From Paenibacillus sp. FSL H8-0537 (GTDB lineage: Bacteria > Bacillota > Bacilli > Paenibacillales > Paenibacillaceae), in the NCBI RefSeq assembly GCF_038051995.1, contig NZ_CP150290.1, positions 6,290,001-6,354,000 on the forward strand: 64,000 bases of DNA. Direction: 5' to 3'. Each line of letters opens with the position of its first letter. The first letter of the stretch is position 1. This document shows positions 19,358 to 30,950 of the stretch, in pieces. Made by a program: the position numbers and the translations under genes. The notes beneath the pieces are model-generated. The model did not search any database. It had not been told where the DNA came from and saw only the letters and a list, made by a program, of their open reading frames with translations.

Positions 19358-19781
19358 TTGCTTCACCACCTACTTCTTCGCGTTTCACGAACTTCGTTTT
19401 AACAGGCAGTTTGTGTGACGCAAGACGCATTGCTTCGCGAGCAACCTCTTCAGGCACTCCAGCAAGCTCAAACATAATTTTGCCTGGCTTAACGACAGCA
19501 ACCCATTTCTCAACGTTACCTTTACCGCTACCCATACGAACCTCGAGAGGCTTTTGAGTGATTGGCTTAGCAGGGAAAATCTTGATCCATACTTTACCAC
19601 CACGTTTGATGTAACGAGTCATAGCAATACGAGCCGATTCGATTTGACGGTTCGTAATCCATGACGGCTCAAGCGCTTGAAGACCGTATTCTCCGAAAGA
19701 AACTTCAGTACCGCCTTTAGCGCGACCTTTCATATGTCCGCGTTGTTGCTTGCGGTGTTTGACACGTTTAGGTACCAACAT
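19347..19781 (-). CDS. rplP: 50S ribosomal protein L16
   Basis: A 144-residue L16: [23 protein letters not shown] and [22 protein letters not shown] are signatures. It organises the A-site region of 23S rRNA. Its 3' end overlaps rpmC by 11 bases, and it starts 2 bases after the rpsC stop. Confidence 0.98.
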   Translation of the reverse strand: MLVPKRVKHRKQQRGHMKGRAKGGTEVSFGEYGLQALEPSWITNRQIESARIAMTRYIKRGGKVWIKIFPAKPITQKPLEVRMGSGKGNVEKWVAVVKPGKIMFELAGVPEEVAREAMRLASHKLPVKTKFVKREEVGGEANEG

Positions 19782-19783
19782 GA

Positions 19784-20446
19784 TTAGTTGCCTCCTTCCT
19801 GGGGAGCTTTCTTCTTAACCGGAAGGACTTCGCCACGGTAGATCCAAACTTTTACACCGATACGACCATAAGTCGTATGCGCTTCAGCTGTACCATAATC
19901 GATATCAGCACGAAGGGTATGAAGTGGAACTGTACCTTCGCTATAGCCTTCTGAACGAGCAATTTCAGCACCACCGAGACGTCCGCTAACAGCGGTTTTG
20001 ATCCCTTTAGCGCCAGCACGCATCGAACGTTGGATCGCTTGTTTCAAAGCACGACGGAAAGAAACACGACGCTCCAGCTGTTGTGCGATACTTTCTGCTA
20101 CAAGAATAGCATCCATATCTGCTTGTTTAATTTCAGAAATATTGATGTGAACTTTTTTGCCTTTAGTGATTTTACCAAGCTCCGTGCGCAGGTTCTCCAC
20201 TTCGGAACCGCCTTTACCGATAACCATACCCGGCTTAGCAGTTTGAATCGTCACGTTAACACGGTTAGCCGCGCGCTCGATTTCGATATGGGATACTGCC
20301 GCATCCTTAAGTTTGTTCTTTAGGTATTCACGAATTTTTACGTCTTCAATCAGAAGATCGCCGAAGTCTTTGCCTGCGTACCATTTGGATTCCCAATCAC
20401 GGATAATCCCAACACGAAGACCGACCGGATTTACCTTTTGACCCAC
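19784..20446 (-). CDS. rpsC: 30S ribosomal protein S3
   Basis: A 220-residue S3 with a KH domain ([18 protein letters not shown]) and a C-terminal domain ending in [13 protein letters not shown]. It forms part of the mRNA entry helicase with S4 and S5. It follows rplV by 13 bases. Confidence 0.98.
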   Translation of the reverse strand: MGQKVNPVGLRVGIIRDWESKWYAGKDFGDLLIEDVKIREYLKNKLKDAAVSHIEIERAANRVNVTIQTAKPGMVIGKGGSEVENLRTELGKITKGKKVHINISEIKQADMDAILVAESIAQQLERRVSFRRALKQAIQRSMRAGAKGIKTAVSGRLGGAEIARSEGYSEGTVPLHTLRADIDYGTAEAHTTYGRIGVKVWIYRGEVLPVKKKAPQEGGN

Positions 20447-20459
20447 ACGTTATCCCTCC

Positions 20460-20795
20460 TTATTTCTCAGATACCACCAAAGTGATGTGGCTGGTTCTTT
20501 TGTTGATTTTGCTTGCACGTCCCATTGCACGTGGGCGGAAACGTTTCATAGTTGGACCTTGGTTAACGAAAGCCTGGGAAATAACCAGCTTGTTAACGTC
20601 CAATTGATAGTTATGCTCAGCGTTAGCAATAGCAGAGTTCAGCAGCTTCTCCAAAATCGGGGAAGCAGATTTAGGCGTGTGACGCAGAATCGCGATTGCT
20701 TCGCCAACTTTCTTGCCGCGAATCAAATCCGCAACGAGTTGAGCTTTACGAGGAGCAATACGTACGAATCTCAAATGCGCTTTAGCTTCAGACAT
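20460..20795 (-). CDS. rplV: 50S ribosomal protein L22
   Basis: A 111-residue L22: [23 protein letters not shown] and [24 protein letters not shown], the latter containing the loop lining the exit tunnel (macrolide site). ATG 20795 is chosen; the longer frame to 20813 would place the AAAGGAGG ribosome site inside the gene. Confidence 0.98.
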   Translation of the reverse strand: MSEAKAHLRFVRIAPRKAQLVADLIRGKKVGEAIAILRHTPKSASPILEKLLNSAIANAEHNYQLDVNKLVISQAFVNQGPTMKRFRPRAMGRASKINKRTSHITLVVSEK

Positions 20796-20837
20796 GTGTG
20801 AACCTCCTTTCAATCCATAAAGATCTTATAGGCAAAA

Positions 20838-21116
20838 TTATCTTCTGCCCGTTTTCTTATCGTCATCATGACCTTTGTACGTACGAGTTGGTGCAAACTC
20901 ACCGAGCTTGTGTCCAACCATATCTTCCGTTACCCATACTGGTACGTGCTTGCGGCCGTCATAAACGCCGAAAGTGTGGCCAATAAATTGCGGGAAAATT
21001 GTCGAGCGGCGGGACCAAGTTTTGATCACGACTTTTTTGTTTGATTCATTCAAATCCTCGACTTTTTTGAGCAGGTAGCCGTCAACAAACGGTCCTTTTT
21101 TCAAACTGCGACCCAT
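20838..21116 (-). CDS. rpsS: 30S ribosomal protein S19
   Basis: A 92-residue S19: [19 protein letters not shown] and [29 protein letters not shown]. It works with S13 in the 30S head. It is 64 bases after rplB, in the rplB-rpsS-rplV order. Confidence 0.98.
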   Translation of the reverse strand: MGRSLKKGPFVDGYLLKKVEDLNESNKKVVIKTWSRRSTIFPQFIGHTFGVYDGRKHVPVWVTEDMVGHKLGEFAPTRTYKGHDDDKKTGRR

Positions 21117-21180
21117 GTGGAGTCCTCCCTTCGCGGAACATAACGTGACTTTATGTCACGCAGCTTCATTTAAGCAGTTA

Positions 21181-22011
21181 TTACTTCGTACGACGACGAA
21201 TAATATATTGGCTTGAAGCTTTTTTCTTCTTGCGAGTTTTGAAACCAAGTGTTGGTTTGCCCCAAGGAGACATTGGCGATTTACGACCGATAGGAGCGCG
21301 ACCTTCACCACCACCGTGTGGGTGATCGTTAGGGTTCATTACTACGCCGCGGACTTCTGGACGTCTGTTCATCCAACGGGAACGGCCGGCTTTACCGATT
21401 TTCACGAGTTCGTGATCTTCGTTACCAACAGAACCGATTGTTGCACGGCAAGTTCTCAGAATACGACGAACTTCACCGGAAGAAAGACGGATCGAAACGT
21501 AAACTTCTTCTTTACCAAGAAGCTGAGCTTCAGTACCAGCAGCACGAACCAATTGTCCGCCTTTACCTGGTTGCAATTCAATGTTGTGGATAACCGAACC
21601 AACAGGAATGTTACCAAGTGGAAGAGTGTTACCTACTTTAATATCAGCAGTAGGACCGGACATTACTTGATCTCCAACTTTAAGACCTTTTGGAGCGATA
21701 ATGTAGGCTTTCTCACCATCAGCGTAGTGGATCAGAGCAATGTTGGAAGTACGGTTCGGATCGTATTCGATCGTTGCCACTTTACCAGCAATTCCATCCT
21801 TAAGACGCTTGAAGTCGATAATCCGATATTTACGTTTGTGTCCGCCGCCTTGATGACGAACCGTAATTTTACCTTGGTTGTTACGACCAGCTTTTTTGAA
21901 AAGTGGTGCTAGCAACGATTTCTCCGGTGTGTCTGTTGTGATCTCTTCGAAAGTCGAGACCGACATACCACGACGTGCAGGAGAGGTCGGTTTATACTTT
22001 TTAATTGGCAC
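21181..22011 (-). CDS. rplB: 50S ribosomal protein L2
   Basis: A 276-residue L2: [24 protein letters not shown], the SH3-like core, and [23 protein letters not shown], which contains the conserved His near the peptidyl-transferase centre. It is needed for subunit association and peptidyl transfer. Confidence 0.98.
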   Translation of the reverse strand: MPIKKYKPTSPARRGMSVSTFEEITTDTPEKSLLAPLFKKAGRNNQGKITVRHQGGGHKRKYRIIDFKRLKDGIAGKVATIEYDPNRTSNIALIHYADGEKAYIIAPKGLKVGDQVMSGPTADIKVGNTLPLGNIPVGSVIHNIELQPGKGGQLVRAAGTEAQLLGKEEVYVSIRLSSGEVRRILRTCRATIGSVGNEDHELVKIGKAGRSRWMNRRPEVRGVVMNPNDHPHGGGEGRAPIGRKSPMSPWGKPTLGFKTRKKKKASSQYIIRRRTK

Positions 22012-22028
22012 TTGAATTTCCTCCTTTT

Positions 22029-22322
22029 CTAAACAGACGTTTCAAAGAACTCAAGTTCTTTGCTATCATCGCTCAGTTGAACGATTGCTTTTTTCCATTC
22101 GGATCTATAACCGCTATATTTACCATAGCGTTTAGGCTTACCAGCCACACGCATTGTGTTAACGCTAGTAACCTTAACTTTGAAAATTTGCTCAATAGCG
22201 TTTTTGATTTCCGTTTTGTTAGAGCGAAGATCAACTTCGAACACGTAACGTTTGGAAACCATGTATTCGCTAGTACGTTCTGTAATAACAGGACGTTTAA
22301 TAATATCGCGAGGGTTTTTCAT
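22029..22322 (-). CDS. rplW: 50S ribosomal protein L23
   Basis: A 97-residue L23: [38 protein letters not shown]. It is the docking site for trigger factor and SRP at the exit tunnel. It overlaps the end of rplD by one base. Confidence 0.98.
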   Translation of the reverse strand: MKNPRDIIKRPVITERTSEYMVSKRYVFEVDLRSNKTEIKNAIEQIFKVKVTSVNTMRVAGKPKRYGKYSGYRSEWKKAIVQLSDDSKELEFFETSV

Positions 22323-22945
22323 TACGCAAACACCTCCTGTACTTTCTCAACAGCATCTTTAGTGATGATGAGCTTGTCATATACAAGTACATCCAGAACA
22401 TTAATGCCGTCAGCTGCAACGAATTTCACACCTGGGATGTTACGAGCAGACAATGCTACATTGTCATCATAGCTAGGCAAAACAACAAGCGCTTTACGAG
22501 CCACTTTCAGATTGTTCAGAATCGCTACGAATTCTTTCGTCTTAGGAGCCGAGAACGACAATTGATCAAGAACGATAATTTCGTTAGCGATCACCTTCGA
22601 AGATAGAGCCGATTTGATTGCCAAACGACGAACTTTCTTAGGAAGCTTGAATCCGTAAGAGCGTGGAGTCGGTCCAAATACTGTACCGCCGCCAACCCAT
22701 TGCGGGGAGCGAATGCTACCTTGACGAGCACGGCCAGTTCCTTTTTGTTTCCAAGGCTTACGACCGCCACCACGTACTTCAGAGCGTCCTTTAGTTTTGT
22801 GAGTTCCTGCACGCTCAGCAGCTTGCTGAAGCGTAACAGCGCTGTGTAGAACGTGTTTGTTAGGCTCGATACCGAATACGCTATCTGCCAATTCAACTTC
22901 GCCTACTTGCGAACCGCTCACATTGTATAATGTTACTTTAGGCAT
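22322..22945 (-). CDS. rplD: 50S ribosomal protein L4
   Basis: A 207-residue L4. The tunnel loop [38 protein letters not shown] is intact. L4 lines the exit tunnel; in Escherichia coli it also represses the S10 operon. Whether it does so here is unknown. Confidence 0.98.
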   Translation of the reverse strand: MPKVTLYNVSGSQVGEVELADSVFGIEPNKHVLHSAVTLQQAAERAGTHKTKGRSEVRGGGRKPWKQKGTGRARQGSIRSPQWVGGGTVFGPTPRSYGFKLPKKVRRLAIKSALSSKVIANEIIVLDQLSFSAPKTKEFVAILNNLKVARKALVVLPSYDDNVALSARNIPGVKFVAADGINVLDVLVYDKLIITKDAVEKVQEVFA

Positions 22946-22972
22946 TTATTGTTCCTCCTTTCTTCTAAGAAT

Positions 22973-23596
22973 TTATTTCTTAACGGTAAGTTTAACTTTC
23001 ACAAAACCGTTTTTAGGACCTGGAATAGAACCTTTAACTAGCAACACGTTACGCTCAGCGTCTACGCGGATAACTTCAAGCTTTTGGATCGTGATAGCTT
23101 CAGTACCCATGTGACCTGGAAGGCGTTTGCCTTTCGGTACGCGGTTCGCTTGAATCGAACCCATGGAACCTGGACCACGGTGGTAACGGGAACCGTGAGA
23201 CATAGGACCCGTGCTTTGTCCCCAACGTTTAATAACGCCGGCAAAGCCTTTACCTTTAGAAATACCTGTTACGTCAACGAATTCGCCTTCTGCGAACAGG
23301 TCAGCTTTAACCACTTGACCTACTTCGTAGTCACCCAATTGAATGCCGCGAATTTCACGAACGTAGCGCTTAGGAGTAGCTCCCGCTTTTTTAGCGTGGC
23401 CAATTTCCGGCTTAATAGTTCTGCTTTCTTTCTTGTCGGCATAGCCGAGTTGAACAGCTTCGTAACCATCAGTTTCCTGGTCTTTCTTCTGCAAAACGAC
23501 ACATGGTCCAGCTTCGATAACCGTAACCGGAATTACGTTACCTTCAGCAGTAAACACTTGAGTCATTCCAAGTTTTTTACCTAAGATACCTTTCAT
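22973..23596 (-). CDS. rplC: 50S ribosomal protein L3
   Basis: A 207-residue L3: [30 protein letters not shown] and the tip region [30 protein letters not shown], which approaches the peptidyl-transferase centre. It is an assembly initiator for the 50S subunit. Confidence 0.98.
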   Translation of the reverse strand: MKGILGKKLGMTQVFTAEGNVIPVTVIEAGPCVVLQKKDQETDGYEAVQLGYADKKESRTIKPEIGHAKKAGATPKRYVREIRGIQLGDYEVGQVVKADLFAEGEFVDVTGISKGKGFAGVIKRWGQSTGPMSHGSRYHRGPGSMGSIQANRVPKGKRLPGHMGTEAITIQKLEVIRVDAERNVLLVKGSIPGPKNGFVKVKLTVKK

Positions 23597-23642
23597 GTTG
23601 ACACCTCATTTCCCTTCTATATCACATATACTGGTGTTGCTT

Positions 23643-24068
<426 letters not shown>

Positions 24069-24087
24069 TCACAGACCAACAGACATT

Positions 24088-24116
24088 ATTATAACGAAAT
24101 GAATAGGCAAATGCAA
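24088..24116 (-). promoter_or_regulatory. Sigma-A promoter of the S10 operon
   Basis: Minus strand TTGCAT (24116-24111), exactly 17 bases, TATAAT (24093-24088). Transcription would start near 24081, giving a leader of about 130 bases. The rest of 24117-24435 holds a small palindrome CTTCTAT-ATATA-ATAGAAG at 24247-24265 and the inverted repeat listed next; no gene is seen. Confidence 0.85.
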
Positions 24117-24314
24117 GCAGAACTTTGCTTTCATGCTAATTTCAATTAAATTAGCGGTCTTTCATCCTTTTATGAAGGAATATAGAGCCTCTGATGCTAT
24201 TAGCTTCGACATTTTGCCAGCCCCATAAACAAAAAGAATACAGTACCTTCTATATATAATAGAAGAAACGCATCCGAATACCTTCATCTGACGGCAGCAA
24301 ACCGCTAAAACAGC

Positions 24315-24382
24315 AGAAGATCGCACCTCTGTTCGTACATGGGCAAGCTTTCACCTATGACCCGACAGAAAAGCGATCTTCT
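24315..24382 (-). terminator. Inverted repeat after the ABC transporter operon
   Basis: Arms AGAAGATCGC and GCGATCTTCT, 10 bp perfect, separated by 48 bases and followed on the minus strand by GCTGTTTT. Possibly a long-loop terminator of the ABC operon; the T-run is weak. Confidence 0.45.
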
Positions 24383-24435
24383 ATGCTTTATTAATCACGT
24401 ATTGCTCCGATCAAACATCCACCCTATTCCTGTTG

Positions 24436-25230
24436 TTAACCTAGCACAATCCGATCGTCGGCCAGTTTCTTGCCGCTAATTTGCTCGAATTCGTTGAGCA
24501 GTTGCGCTACAGTCAGATCCTTCTTGCGCTGCTCGTTTACATCAAGAATGATTCGACCCTTGTCCATCATAATAAGCCGGTTGCCAAGACGGATTGCCTG
24601 CTCCATATTATGCGTCACCATCAGCGTCGTCAGCTTCATTTCGTGTACAAGCGAATCCGTGAGCGCTGTAATCAGCTCTGCGCGAGCAGGATCAAGCGCG
24701 GCCGTGTGCTCATCAAGCAGCAATATTTGAGGCTTTGTAAAGGTCGCCATCAAGAGGCTAAGCGCTTGCCGCTCTCCACCTGATAGAAGGCCAACCTTTG
24801 CGCCCAAGCGGTTCTCAAGCCCAATGCCGAGCCTTGAAAGCTGCTCCTTGAAAAAAGCGCGCTTGGCCGGCGTCACACCTAGCATTAGTCCACGAGGCTT
24901 GCCTCTTTTATAAGCCATAGCCAGATTTTCCTCAATCGTCATGCGCGGCGCTGTGCCCGCCATTGGATCTTGAAATACTCTGCCGATCCATTTGCTGCGT
25001 TTATACTCGGGAAGCAGTGTCATTTTATCCCCAGCAATTTCAACATCGCCGGCATCTGGGCGCATGACACCCGATATAATATTCATCAAAGTAGACTTGC
25101 CTGCTCCATTACTTCCAATGACCGTAACAAAATCGCCCGGCTTCAGATGAAGATTAATGTTAATTAAAGCTGTCTTTTCATCAACCGTTCCTGGATTAAA
25201 AAGCTTGGACACCTTTGAAATGTTCAGCAT
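24436..25230 (-). CDS. ABC transporter ATP-binding protein
   Basis: A 264-residue ATPase with Walker A GSNGAGKST, Q-loop RVFQDPMAG, signature LLSGGERQALSLLMA, Walker B QILLLDEHTAALDP and switch His TLMVTHNME. It belongs to the COG1101 class, which pairs with COG4120 permeases and COG2984 binding proteins; some Firmicute members (TrpXYZ) are proposed tryptophan or tyrosine importers. The substrate cannot be read here. Its start overlaps the permease stop by one base. Confidence 0.92.
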   Translation of the reverse strand: MLNISKVSKLFNPGTVDEKTALININLHLKPGDFVTVIGSNGAGKSTLMNIISGVMRPDAGDVEIAGDKMTLLPEYKRSKWIGRVFQDPMAGTAPRMTIEENLAMAYKRGKPRGLMLGVTPAKRAFFKEQLSRLGIGLENRLGAKVGLLSGGERQALSLLMATFTKPQILLLDEHTAALDPARAELITALTDSLVHEMKLTTLMVTHNMEQAIRLGNRLIMMDKGRIILDVNEQRKKDLTVAQLLNEFEQISGKKLADDRIVLG

Positions 25231-26147
25231 TACTGCCCACCTCCACGTTGTACAGGATCAGTAAGCAGCTCCGCCGAGCGTTTGCGGGCCATTTTTTTCT
25301 GCTTAAACGATTTCTGAATGGTTGGAACAACAAGGGCAACAATAACGATTACCGCAGTAATCAGCTTTAAGTCAGAAGCTTTGAGCCACTCTACCCGGTA
25401 GGCAATCGTAATAATGATTCGATACACAATGGAACCAAGAACGACAGCCAGCGTAGCCCAAAAAACTTTACGAGCTCCAAAAATAGCCTCACCAATAATA
25501 ACGGAAGCCAAACCGACGACGATAACGCCGATCCCCATGGAAATATCAGCAGCAGTGGACTGCTGTGCGAATAAACCTCCTGATAAAGCAACGAGCGCGT
25601 TGGAGAGGGATATACCGATGATTTTAGTAGTTTCCGTGTTGGAGCCAAAGCTTCGAATCATCCGCTCATTATCTCCTGTTGCGCGCAGGCTTAGCCCTAA
25701 ATCGGTATGCAGAAACAAATCGAGGAGCAGCTTGGTCACAATAACAACGATAACGACAATAACAAGTACGTTGCTAGTCGTAAAAATCGTATCCATGCCA
25801 TATACGGACACATTAGGCTTGCCCATAATCCGCAGATTAATGGAATAAAGGGCTATCATCATAATAATGCCGGATAGCAGGCCATTTATTTTACCTTTTG
25901 TATGCAAAAGCCCGGTAATGGCTCCCGCCACTGCACCGCCAGCAAAAGCAGCAATAGTAGCTACCCAGGGTGATGCACCATTCGTAATCAAAATCATAGC
26001 AATGCCGCCACCCGTAGTGAAGCTGCCTTCTACAGTCAAATCCGGAAAATCTAATATACGATACGTAATGTAGACGCCAAGCGCCATCAAAGCATAAATT
26101 AAACCAAGCTCAATTGCACCAGGCATCGATTTCAATAAACTAAGCAA
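25230..26147 (-). CDS. ABC transporter permease (BPD_transp_2 family)
   Basis: A 305-residue membrane protein with about eight to nine helices, of the branched-chain amino acid / ribose permease superfamily (PF02653 type), with GLSLRATGDNERMIRSFGSN as the ATPase-contact region. The C-terminus is basic. It is translationally coupled to the ATPase and separated from the binding-protein gene by 103 bases that include an R1 A-module. Confidence 0.9.
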   Translation of the reverse strand: MLSLLKSMPGAIELGLIYALMALGVYITYRILDFPDLTVEGSFTTGGGIAMILITNGASPWVATIAAFAGGAVAGAITGLLHTKGKINGLLSGIIMMIALYSINLRIMGKPNVSVYGMDTIFTTSNVLVIVVIVVIVTKLLLDLFLHTDLGLSLRATGDNERMIRSFGSNTETTKIIGISLSNALVALSGGLFAQQSTAADISMGIGVIVVGLASVIIGEAIFGARKVFWATLAVVLGSIVYRIIITIAYRVEWLKASDLKLITAVIVIVALVVPTIQKSFKQKKMARKRSAELLTDPVQRGGGQ

Positions 26148-26173
26148 TTGGGAACCTCCTCATGGCAAACGGG

Positions 26174-26222
26174 GGAATTTTAAACGGCTACTGCCGTCTA
26201 ATGGCGACAATAGCCGTTACAT
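26174..26222 (+). repeat. R1 repeat, A module only
   Basis: AAACGGCTACTGCCGTC and GGCGACAATAGCCGTT form a hairpin (outer stem AACGGCTA / TAGCCGTT) matching the A module of R1. No B module follows. It lies within the ABC operon between permease and binding-protein genes. Confidence 0.7.
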
Positions 26223-26250
26223 TGTAAAAAAATGCCCGTTAAGTTGCAAA

Positions 26251-27315
26251 CTATTCAATAATGTTGGAAGCAGCATCCTTCACTTGATTTTTCATCTCAT
26301 CGGTTACGGTAATGCCTTGTTCCTTAGCTGCCTTCATGTTCAAAATAAGATCCAGCTTGTCCGGCACGGTTACTTTCATTTCGCCCGGCTTTTTGCCATT
26401 TTTCAAGATATCCACAGCCATTTGGCCTACTTGGTAACCATGGTCATAATATTTGAAGCCAATTGTTGCAAAAGCGCCGCGCTCAACCGTATCACGATCA
26501 CTCGCAAAAAACGGAAGATCATTATCATTAGCTGTTTTAATTAGTGTATCCAGACTGCTCACTACTGAATTATCCAAAGTAATATACAGTGCGTCTACTT
26601 TACCCACAAGGGAAGCAGCCGCCTGCTGTACCTCTGATGTGTTGCTCACAGCTGCACGAACAAGCTTAATGTCATGCTTAGCAAGCGCTTCTTCTGCAAT
26701 TTTTGCCATGACAACTGCATTAGGCTCACCTTCATTAATAACAAGGCCAACATTTTTCACTTTCGGGAAATTAGCAGCTACAAAATCCATTAGCTCTGTA
26801 ATTGCTGAAGGATTTGTATCGGATGCTCCAGACACAAGACCGCCTGGGGCATCAAGATTTGTAACAAGCTTCGAATCAATCGGATCGGTAACAGCTGCAA
26901 AAAGCACAGGACGATCAGTCACTTCTTTCACTAGTGCTTGTGCTGACGGTGTAGCAATACCTAACGCCAAATCACTTTTATCGGCGGCGATCTTTTGAGC
27001 CAGCGTTTGGTTGTTCGCTTGATCTGCTTGCGCCGTATTAAAATCAATGGTCAAATTCTGACCTTCAACCAAGCCCGCATCCTTCAAGGCCGCTATAAAT
27101 CCTTCTCTCGTAGCGTCTAGCGACGGATGTTCGACATATTGTGAAATCGAAATTTTATAATTTTCTTTCGCTCCACTGTCTGTTGCTTCAGCAGAACTGC
27201 TTGGTGCAGTTGAAGCCTGCTCCCCTGTATTACCCGATCCTTTATTGCCCCCACATGCCGAAATGACCAAAACGAGTACTAGCATTAATCCTACCCACAT
27301 ATTTTTCTTCATCAT
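26251..27315 (-). CDS. ABC transporter substrate-binding lipoprotein
   Basis: A 354-residue lipoprotein: signal peptide with lipobox VISAC (Cys near residue 21), a Gly/Ser/Ala/Glu linker to about residue 48, then the ABC_sub_bind fold (PF04392/COG2984 type) with YKISISQYVEHPSLDATREGF and DNDLPFFASDRDTVERGAFATIGF. It is the first gene of the importer operon, which is inserted between tuf and rpsJ. The ligand is unknown; amino acids are plausible by family. No T-box or riboswitch is apparent in the roughly 130 bases upstream. Confidence 0.92.
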   Translation of the reverse strand: MMKKNMWVGLMLVLVLVISACGGNKGSGNTGEQASTAPSSSAEATDSGAKENYKISISQYVEHPSLDATREGFIAALKDAGLVEGQNLTIDFNTAQADQANNQTLAQKIAADKSDLALGIATPSAQALVKEVTDRPVLFAAVTDPIDSKLVTNLDAPGGLVSGASDTNPSAITELMDFVAANFPKVKNVGLVINEGEPNAVVMAKIAEEALAKHDIKLVRAAVSNTSEVQQAAASLVGKVDALYITLDNSVVSSLDTLIKTANDNDLPFFASDRDTVERGAFATIGFKYYDHGYQVGQMAVDILKNGKKPGEMKVTVPDKLDLILNMKAAKEQGITVTDEMKNQVKDAASNIIE

Positions 27316-27445
27316 CTCTAAAACCCTCCCCTACATAATAAGCTGCATTTGTCTAAGTTCCCATAAGGTTTCCTTCTATTGCAGCTGTATACATCTTATC
27401 TCATATTAAAGGCGATGCAGCAGCGCCGTCAATGACTTGTCCATG

Positions 27446-27480
27446 GAAAATAAAAAAACCTCTCACCGAGGTGAGAGGTT
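27446..27480 (-). terminator. Terminator of the str operon (after tuf)
   Basis: Minus strand AACCTCTCAC-CTCG-GTGAGAGGTT, a perfect 10-bp stem, followed by TTTTTTTATTTT. Confidence 0.95.
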
Positions 27481-27511
27481 TAAGTCGTGCGCGGCTTAAA
27501 GCCGCACGCGA

Positions 27512-28702
27512 TTATTTTTGGATAGTTGCTACAGCGCCAGCGCCTACAGTACGGCCGCCTTCACGGATGGAGAAACGAGTTCCCTCTTCAACCGCGATTG
27601 GAGCGATAAGCTCAACAGTAACTGTGATGTTGTCGCCAGGCATAACCATTTCAGTACCTTCTGGAAGGTTGATGATACCAGTAACGTCAGTTGTACGGAA
27701 GTAGAACTGTGGACGGTATCCAGTGAAGAAAGGCTTGTGACGGCCACCCTCTTCTTTAGTCAGAACGTAGATTTGTGCAGTGAAGTTAGTGTGTGGTTTA
27801 ACCGAACCCGGTTTAGCCAATACTTGTCCACGCTCAATATCTTTACGGTCTACACCACGAAGCAATGCGCCAACGTTGTCGCCTGCTTGAGCGGAGTCAA
27901 GCAATTTACGGAACATTTCAACGCCAGTTACAACGGATTTGCGGGACTCTTCAGCAAGACCGATAATTTCGATCTCGTCGCCTACTTTGATAACGCCACG
28001 CTCAACACGGCCAGTTGCTACTGTACCACGGCCAGTGATTGTGAAAACGTCCTCGACAGGCATAAGGAAAGGTTTCGCAACATCGCGCTCAGGAGTTGGG
28101 ATGTAAGTATCAACTTGCTCGAAGAGCTCGATGATTTTGTCAGCCCAAGGACCTTCTGGGTTTTGCAGAGCTTCACGAGCAGCACCGCGGATGATTGGAG
28201 TGTCGTCGCCTGGGAACTCATACTCGGAAAGAAGGTCGCGAACTTCCATCTCAACCAGTTCAAGAAGCTCTTCGTCTTCAACCATGTCGCATTTGTTCAA
28301 GAATACAACGATGTAAGGAACGCCAACTTGCTTGGACAGCAAGATGTGCTCACGAGTTTGTGGCATAGGACCATCAGCTGCGGAAACTACCAGGATTGCT
28401 CCATCCATTTGTGCAGCACCAGTGATCATGTTTTTTACATAGTCGGCGTGACCTGGGCAGTCAACGTGAGCGTAGTGACGAGCTGGCGTCTCATACTCAA
28501 CGTGAGCTGTCGAGATCGTGATACCGCGCTCGCGCTCTTCTGGAGCTTTATCGATTTGGTCAAAAGCAATAGCAGCACCGCCGTATTTTTTGGAAAGTAC
28601 AGTAGTGATTGCTGCAGTCAGAGTCGTTTTACCGTGATCGACGTGACCAATAGTACCGATATTAACGTGCGGTTTGTTACGTTCAAATTTAGCTTTTCCC
28701 AT
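27512..28702 (-). CDS. tuf: Elongation factor Tu
   Basis: A 396-residue EF-Tu. GTPase motifs [21 protein letters not shown] and [18 protein letters not shown] are intact, as are domains 2 and 3. It brings aminoacyl-tRNA to the ribosome. It lies 116 bases after fusA; that gap contains the short palindrome GCTTGC-TTA-GCAAGC (28756-28770). A strong terminator follows the gene. The whole antisense frame is also open, which reflects codon bias, not a second gene. Confidence 0.99.
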   Translation of the reverse strand: MGKAKFERNKPHVNIGTIGHVDHGKTTLTAAITTVLSKKYGGAAIAFDQIDKAPEERERGITISTAHVEYETPARHYAHVDCPGHADYVKNMITGAAQMDGAILVVSAADGPMPQTREHILLSKQVGVPYIVVFLNKCDMVEDEELLELVEMEVRDLLSEYEFPGDDTPIIRGAAREALQNPEGPWADKIIELFEQVDTYIPTPERDVAKPFLMPVEDVFTITGRGTVATGRVERGVIKVGDEIEIIGLAEESRKSVVTGVEMFRKLLDSAQAGDNVGALLRGVDRKDIERGQVLAKPGSVKPHTNFTAQIYVLTKEEGGRHKPFFTGYRPQFYFRTTDVTGIINLPEGTEMVMPGDNITVTVELIAPIAVEEGTRFSIREGGRTVGAGAVATIQK

Positions 28703-28818
28703 TGAACTTAATCCTCCTCAATATTTAAAAGGTTTTATATGGTGGCTGAGCACTTGCTTGCTTAGCAAGCTGTAATGCCAACCGGAGTAAAAAAGACCAG
28801 CCTAGACAAAGGCAAAAA

Positions 28819-30894
28819 TTATTCGCCTTTGTGTTTAGCAATAATCTCTTCAGAAATCGATTTAGGAACTTCTTCATAGTGAGAAAGCTCCATCGAGAAC
28901 ACGCCGCGTCCTTGTGTACCTGAACGAAGTGTTGTGGAATAACCGAACATCTCGGAGAGAGGCACCTTAGCACGGATAATTTGCGCACCTGCGCGAGTAT
29001 CCATACCTTCAATACGACCACGACGGGAGTTCAACATACCCATAACATCGCCCATGTACTCTTCAGGAACAGTAACTTCAACTTTCATGATTGGCTCAAG
29101 CAGAACTGGCTTACATTTCTCTTTGGCAGCTTTAAGCGCCATCGAACCTGCAATTTTAAACGCCATCTCCGAGGAGTCAACATCATGATAAGATCCGTCG
29201 AAAACAATCGCTTTAACATCAACGAGCGGGAAGCCAGCGATAACGCCGTTCTTCATCGACTCTTCGATACCAGCTTGGATTGGAGCGATAAATTCACGAG
29301 GAATCGATCCACCCACAACCTTGTTCTCGAACACGAAACCGTCACCCGGCTCTTGTGGAACGAATTCAATCCAGCAATGGCCATATTGACCTTTACCACC
29401 GGATTGACGAACGAATTTACCTTCGACTTTTGCAGCTTGACGGAACGTCTCACGATAAGCAACTTGAGGCTTACCAACGTTTGTCTCAACCTTAAATTCA
29501 CGAAGCATACGGTCAACTAGAATCTCAAGGTGAAGCTCACCCATACCAGAGATAATTGTTTGGTTTGTTTCTTCATCCGTATGCGCACGGAAAGTAGGAT
29601 CTTCTTCCGCAAGCTTGGAAATCGCGATACCTAGTTTGTCTTGGTCAGCTTTCGTTTTTGGTTCGATAGCTACCGAGATAACTGGATCAGGGAAATTCAT
29701 AGATTCAAGAATAATCGGTTTTTTCTCATCGCAAAGCGTATCGCCTGTAATGGTATCTTTCAAACCAACTGCAGCAGCGATATCTCCAGAGTAAACCTCG
29801 GAAATTTCTTGACGGCTGTTCGCATGCATTTGCAGAATCCGACCAATACGCTCACGTTTGTTCTTTGTACCATTCAGAACATACGAACCGGATTTTAGGA
29901 CGCCGGAGTACACACGGAAGAACGTCAATTTACCAACATAAGGGTCCGTCATGATTTTGAATGCCAGAGCCGAGAACGGTTCTGAATCTGAAGATTGACG
30001 AATTTCCTCAGTACCGTCATCAAGAGTACCTTTGATAGCTGGTACATCAAGTGGCGATGGAAGGTAGTCAACAACAGCATCCAACATCATTTGAACGCCT
30101 TTATTGCGGTACGAGGAGCCTACGATAACTGGGAAGATTTTAACTTCACAAACGCCTTTACGAAGCGCTGCTTTAATTTCTGGAATTGTAATTTCTTCGC
30201 CTTCCAGATATTTCATCGTCAAATCTTCGTCCAGCTCGGCAACTTTCTCGATCAATTCCGTACGGAGTTCTTCGACTTGGTCGGCATACTCAGCAGGAAT
30301 TTCGATTTTCTCAGGGTCTTTTCCGAGATCATCTTTGTATTTGTATGCTACGCGTTCAACGATATCGATAACGCCGACAAAATCACTCTCAGCACCAATC
30401 GGAATTTGAATCGCAACAGCATTTGCTTGTAGACGTAAACGCATATCCTTGATAACATTCAAGAAATCCGCGCCGATAATGTCCATTTTGTTGATATAAG
30501 CAATCCGTGGAACACCGTAACGGTCAGCTTGACGCCATACGGTTTCGGACTGAGGCTCAACGCCTTCTTTTGCACTGAAAACGCCAACTGCCCCGTCCAA
30601 TACGCGGAGGGAACGTTCAACTTCTACTGTGAAGTCAACGTGTCCCGGGGTATCGATGATATTGATGCGGTGACCATCCCATTGAGCAGTCGTCGCGGCA
30701 GACGTAATCGTAATACCGCGCTCTTGCTCTTGTTCCATCCAGTCCATCGTAGCGGCGCCTTCATGCACCTCTCCGATTTTGTGAGTCCGGCCTGTGTAGA
30801 ACAAGATACGCTCAGTTGTAGTAGTTTTACCCGCATCGATATGCGCCATAATCCCGATATTCCGTGTATTTTTCAAGGAGAACTCTCTAGCCAT
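28819..30894 (-). CDS. fusA: Elongation factor G
   Basis: A 691-residue EF-G. GTPase motifs [26 protein letters not shown] and [10 protein letters not shown], domain [20 protein letters not shown], and the family end region [16 protein letters not shown]. It drives tRNA-mRNA translocation. ATG 30894 has AGGAG 9 bases upstream; the frame opens to 30912 but the ribosome site would then be inside it. Confidence 0.98.
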   Translation of the reverse strand: MAREFSLKNTRNIGIMAHIDAGKTTTTERILFYTGRTHKIGEVHEGAATMDWMEQEQERGITITSAATTAQWDGHRINIIDTPGHVDFTVEVERSLRVLDGAVGVFSAKEGVEPQSETVWRQADRYGVPRIAYINKMDIIGADFLNVIKDMRLRLQANAVAIQIPIGAESDFVGVIDIVERVAYKYKDDLGKDPEKIEIPAEYADQVEELRTELIEKVAELDEDLTMKYLEGEEITIPEIKAALRKGVCEVKIFPVIVGSSYRNKGVQMMLDAVVDYLPSPLDVPAIKGTLDDGTEEIRQSSDSEPFSALAFKIMTDPYVGKLTFFRVYSGVLKSGSYVLNGTKNKRERIGRILQMHANSRQEISEVYSGDIAAAVGLKDTITGDTLCDEKKPIILESMNFPDPVISVAIEPKTKADQDKLGIAISKLAEEDPTFRAHTDEETNQTIISGMGELHLEILVDRMLREFKVETNVGKPQVAYRETFRQAAKVEGKFVRQSGGKGQYGHCWIEFVPQEPGDGFVFENKVVGGSIPREFIAPIQAGIEESMKNGVIAGFPLVDVKAIVFDGSYHDVDSSEMAFKIAGSMALKAAKEKCKPVLLEPIMKVEVTVPEEYMGDVMGMLNSRRGRIEGMDTRAGAQIIRAKVPLSEMFGYSTTLRSGTQGRGVFSMELSHYEEVPKSISEEIIAKHKGE

Positions 30895-30950
30895 GAACTG
30901 GTCTCCTCTCATTAAATGAGATTATTTGTTGATTCAGCGTTAGCCGAATC

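Noticed and set aside
27518..28705. A 395-codon open frame on + opposite tuf
   Set aside because: Mirror frame of the highly biased tuf gene; no family match and no start signals.
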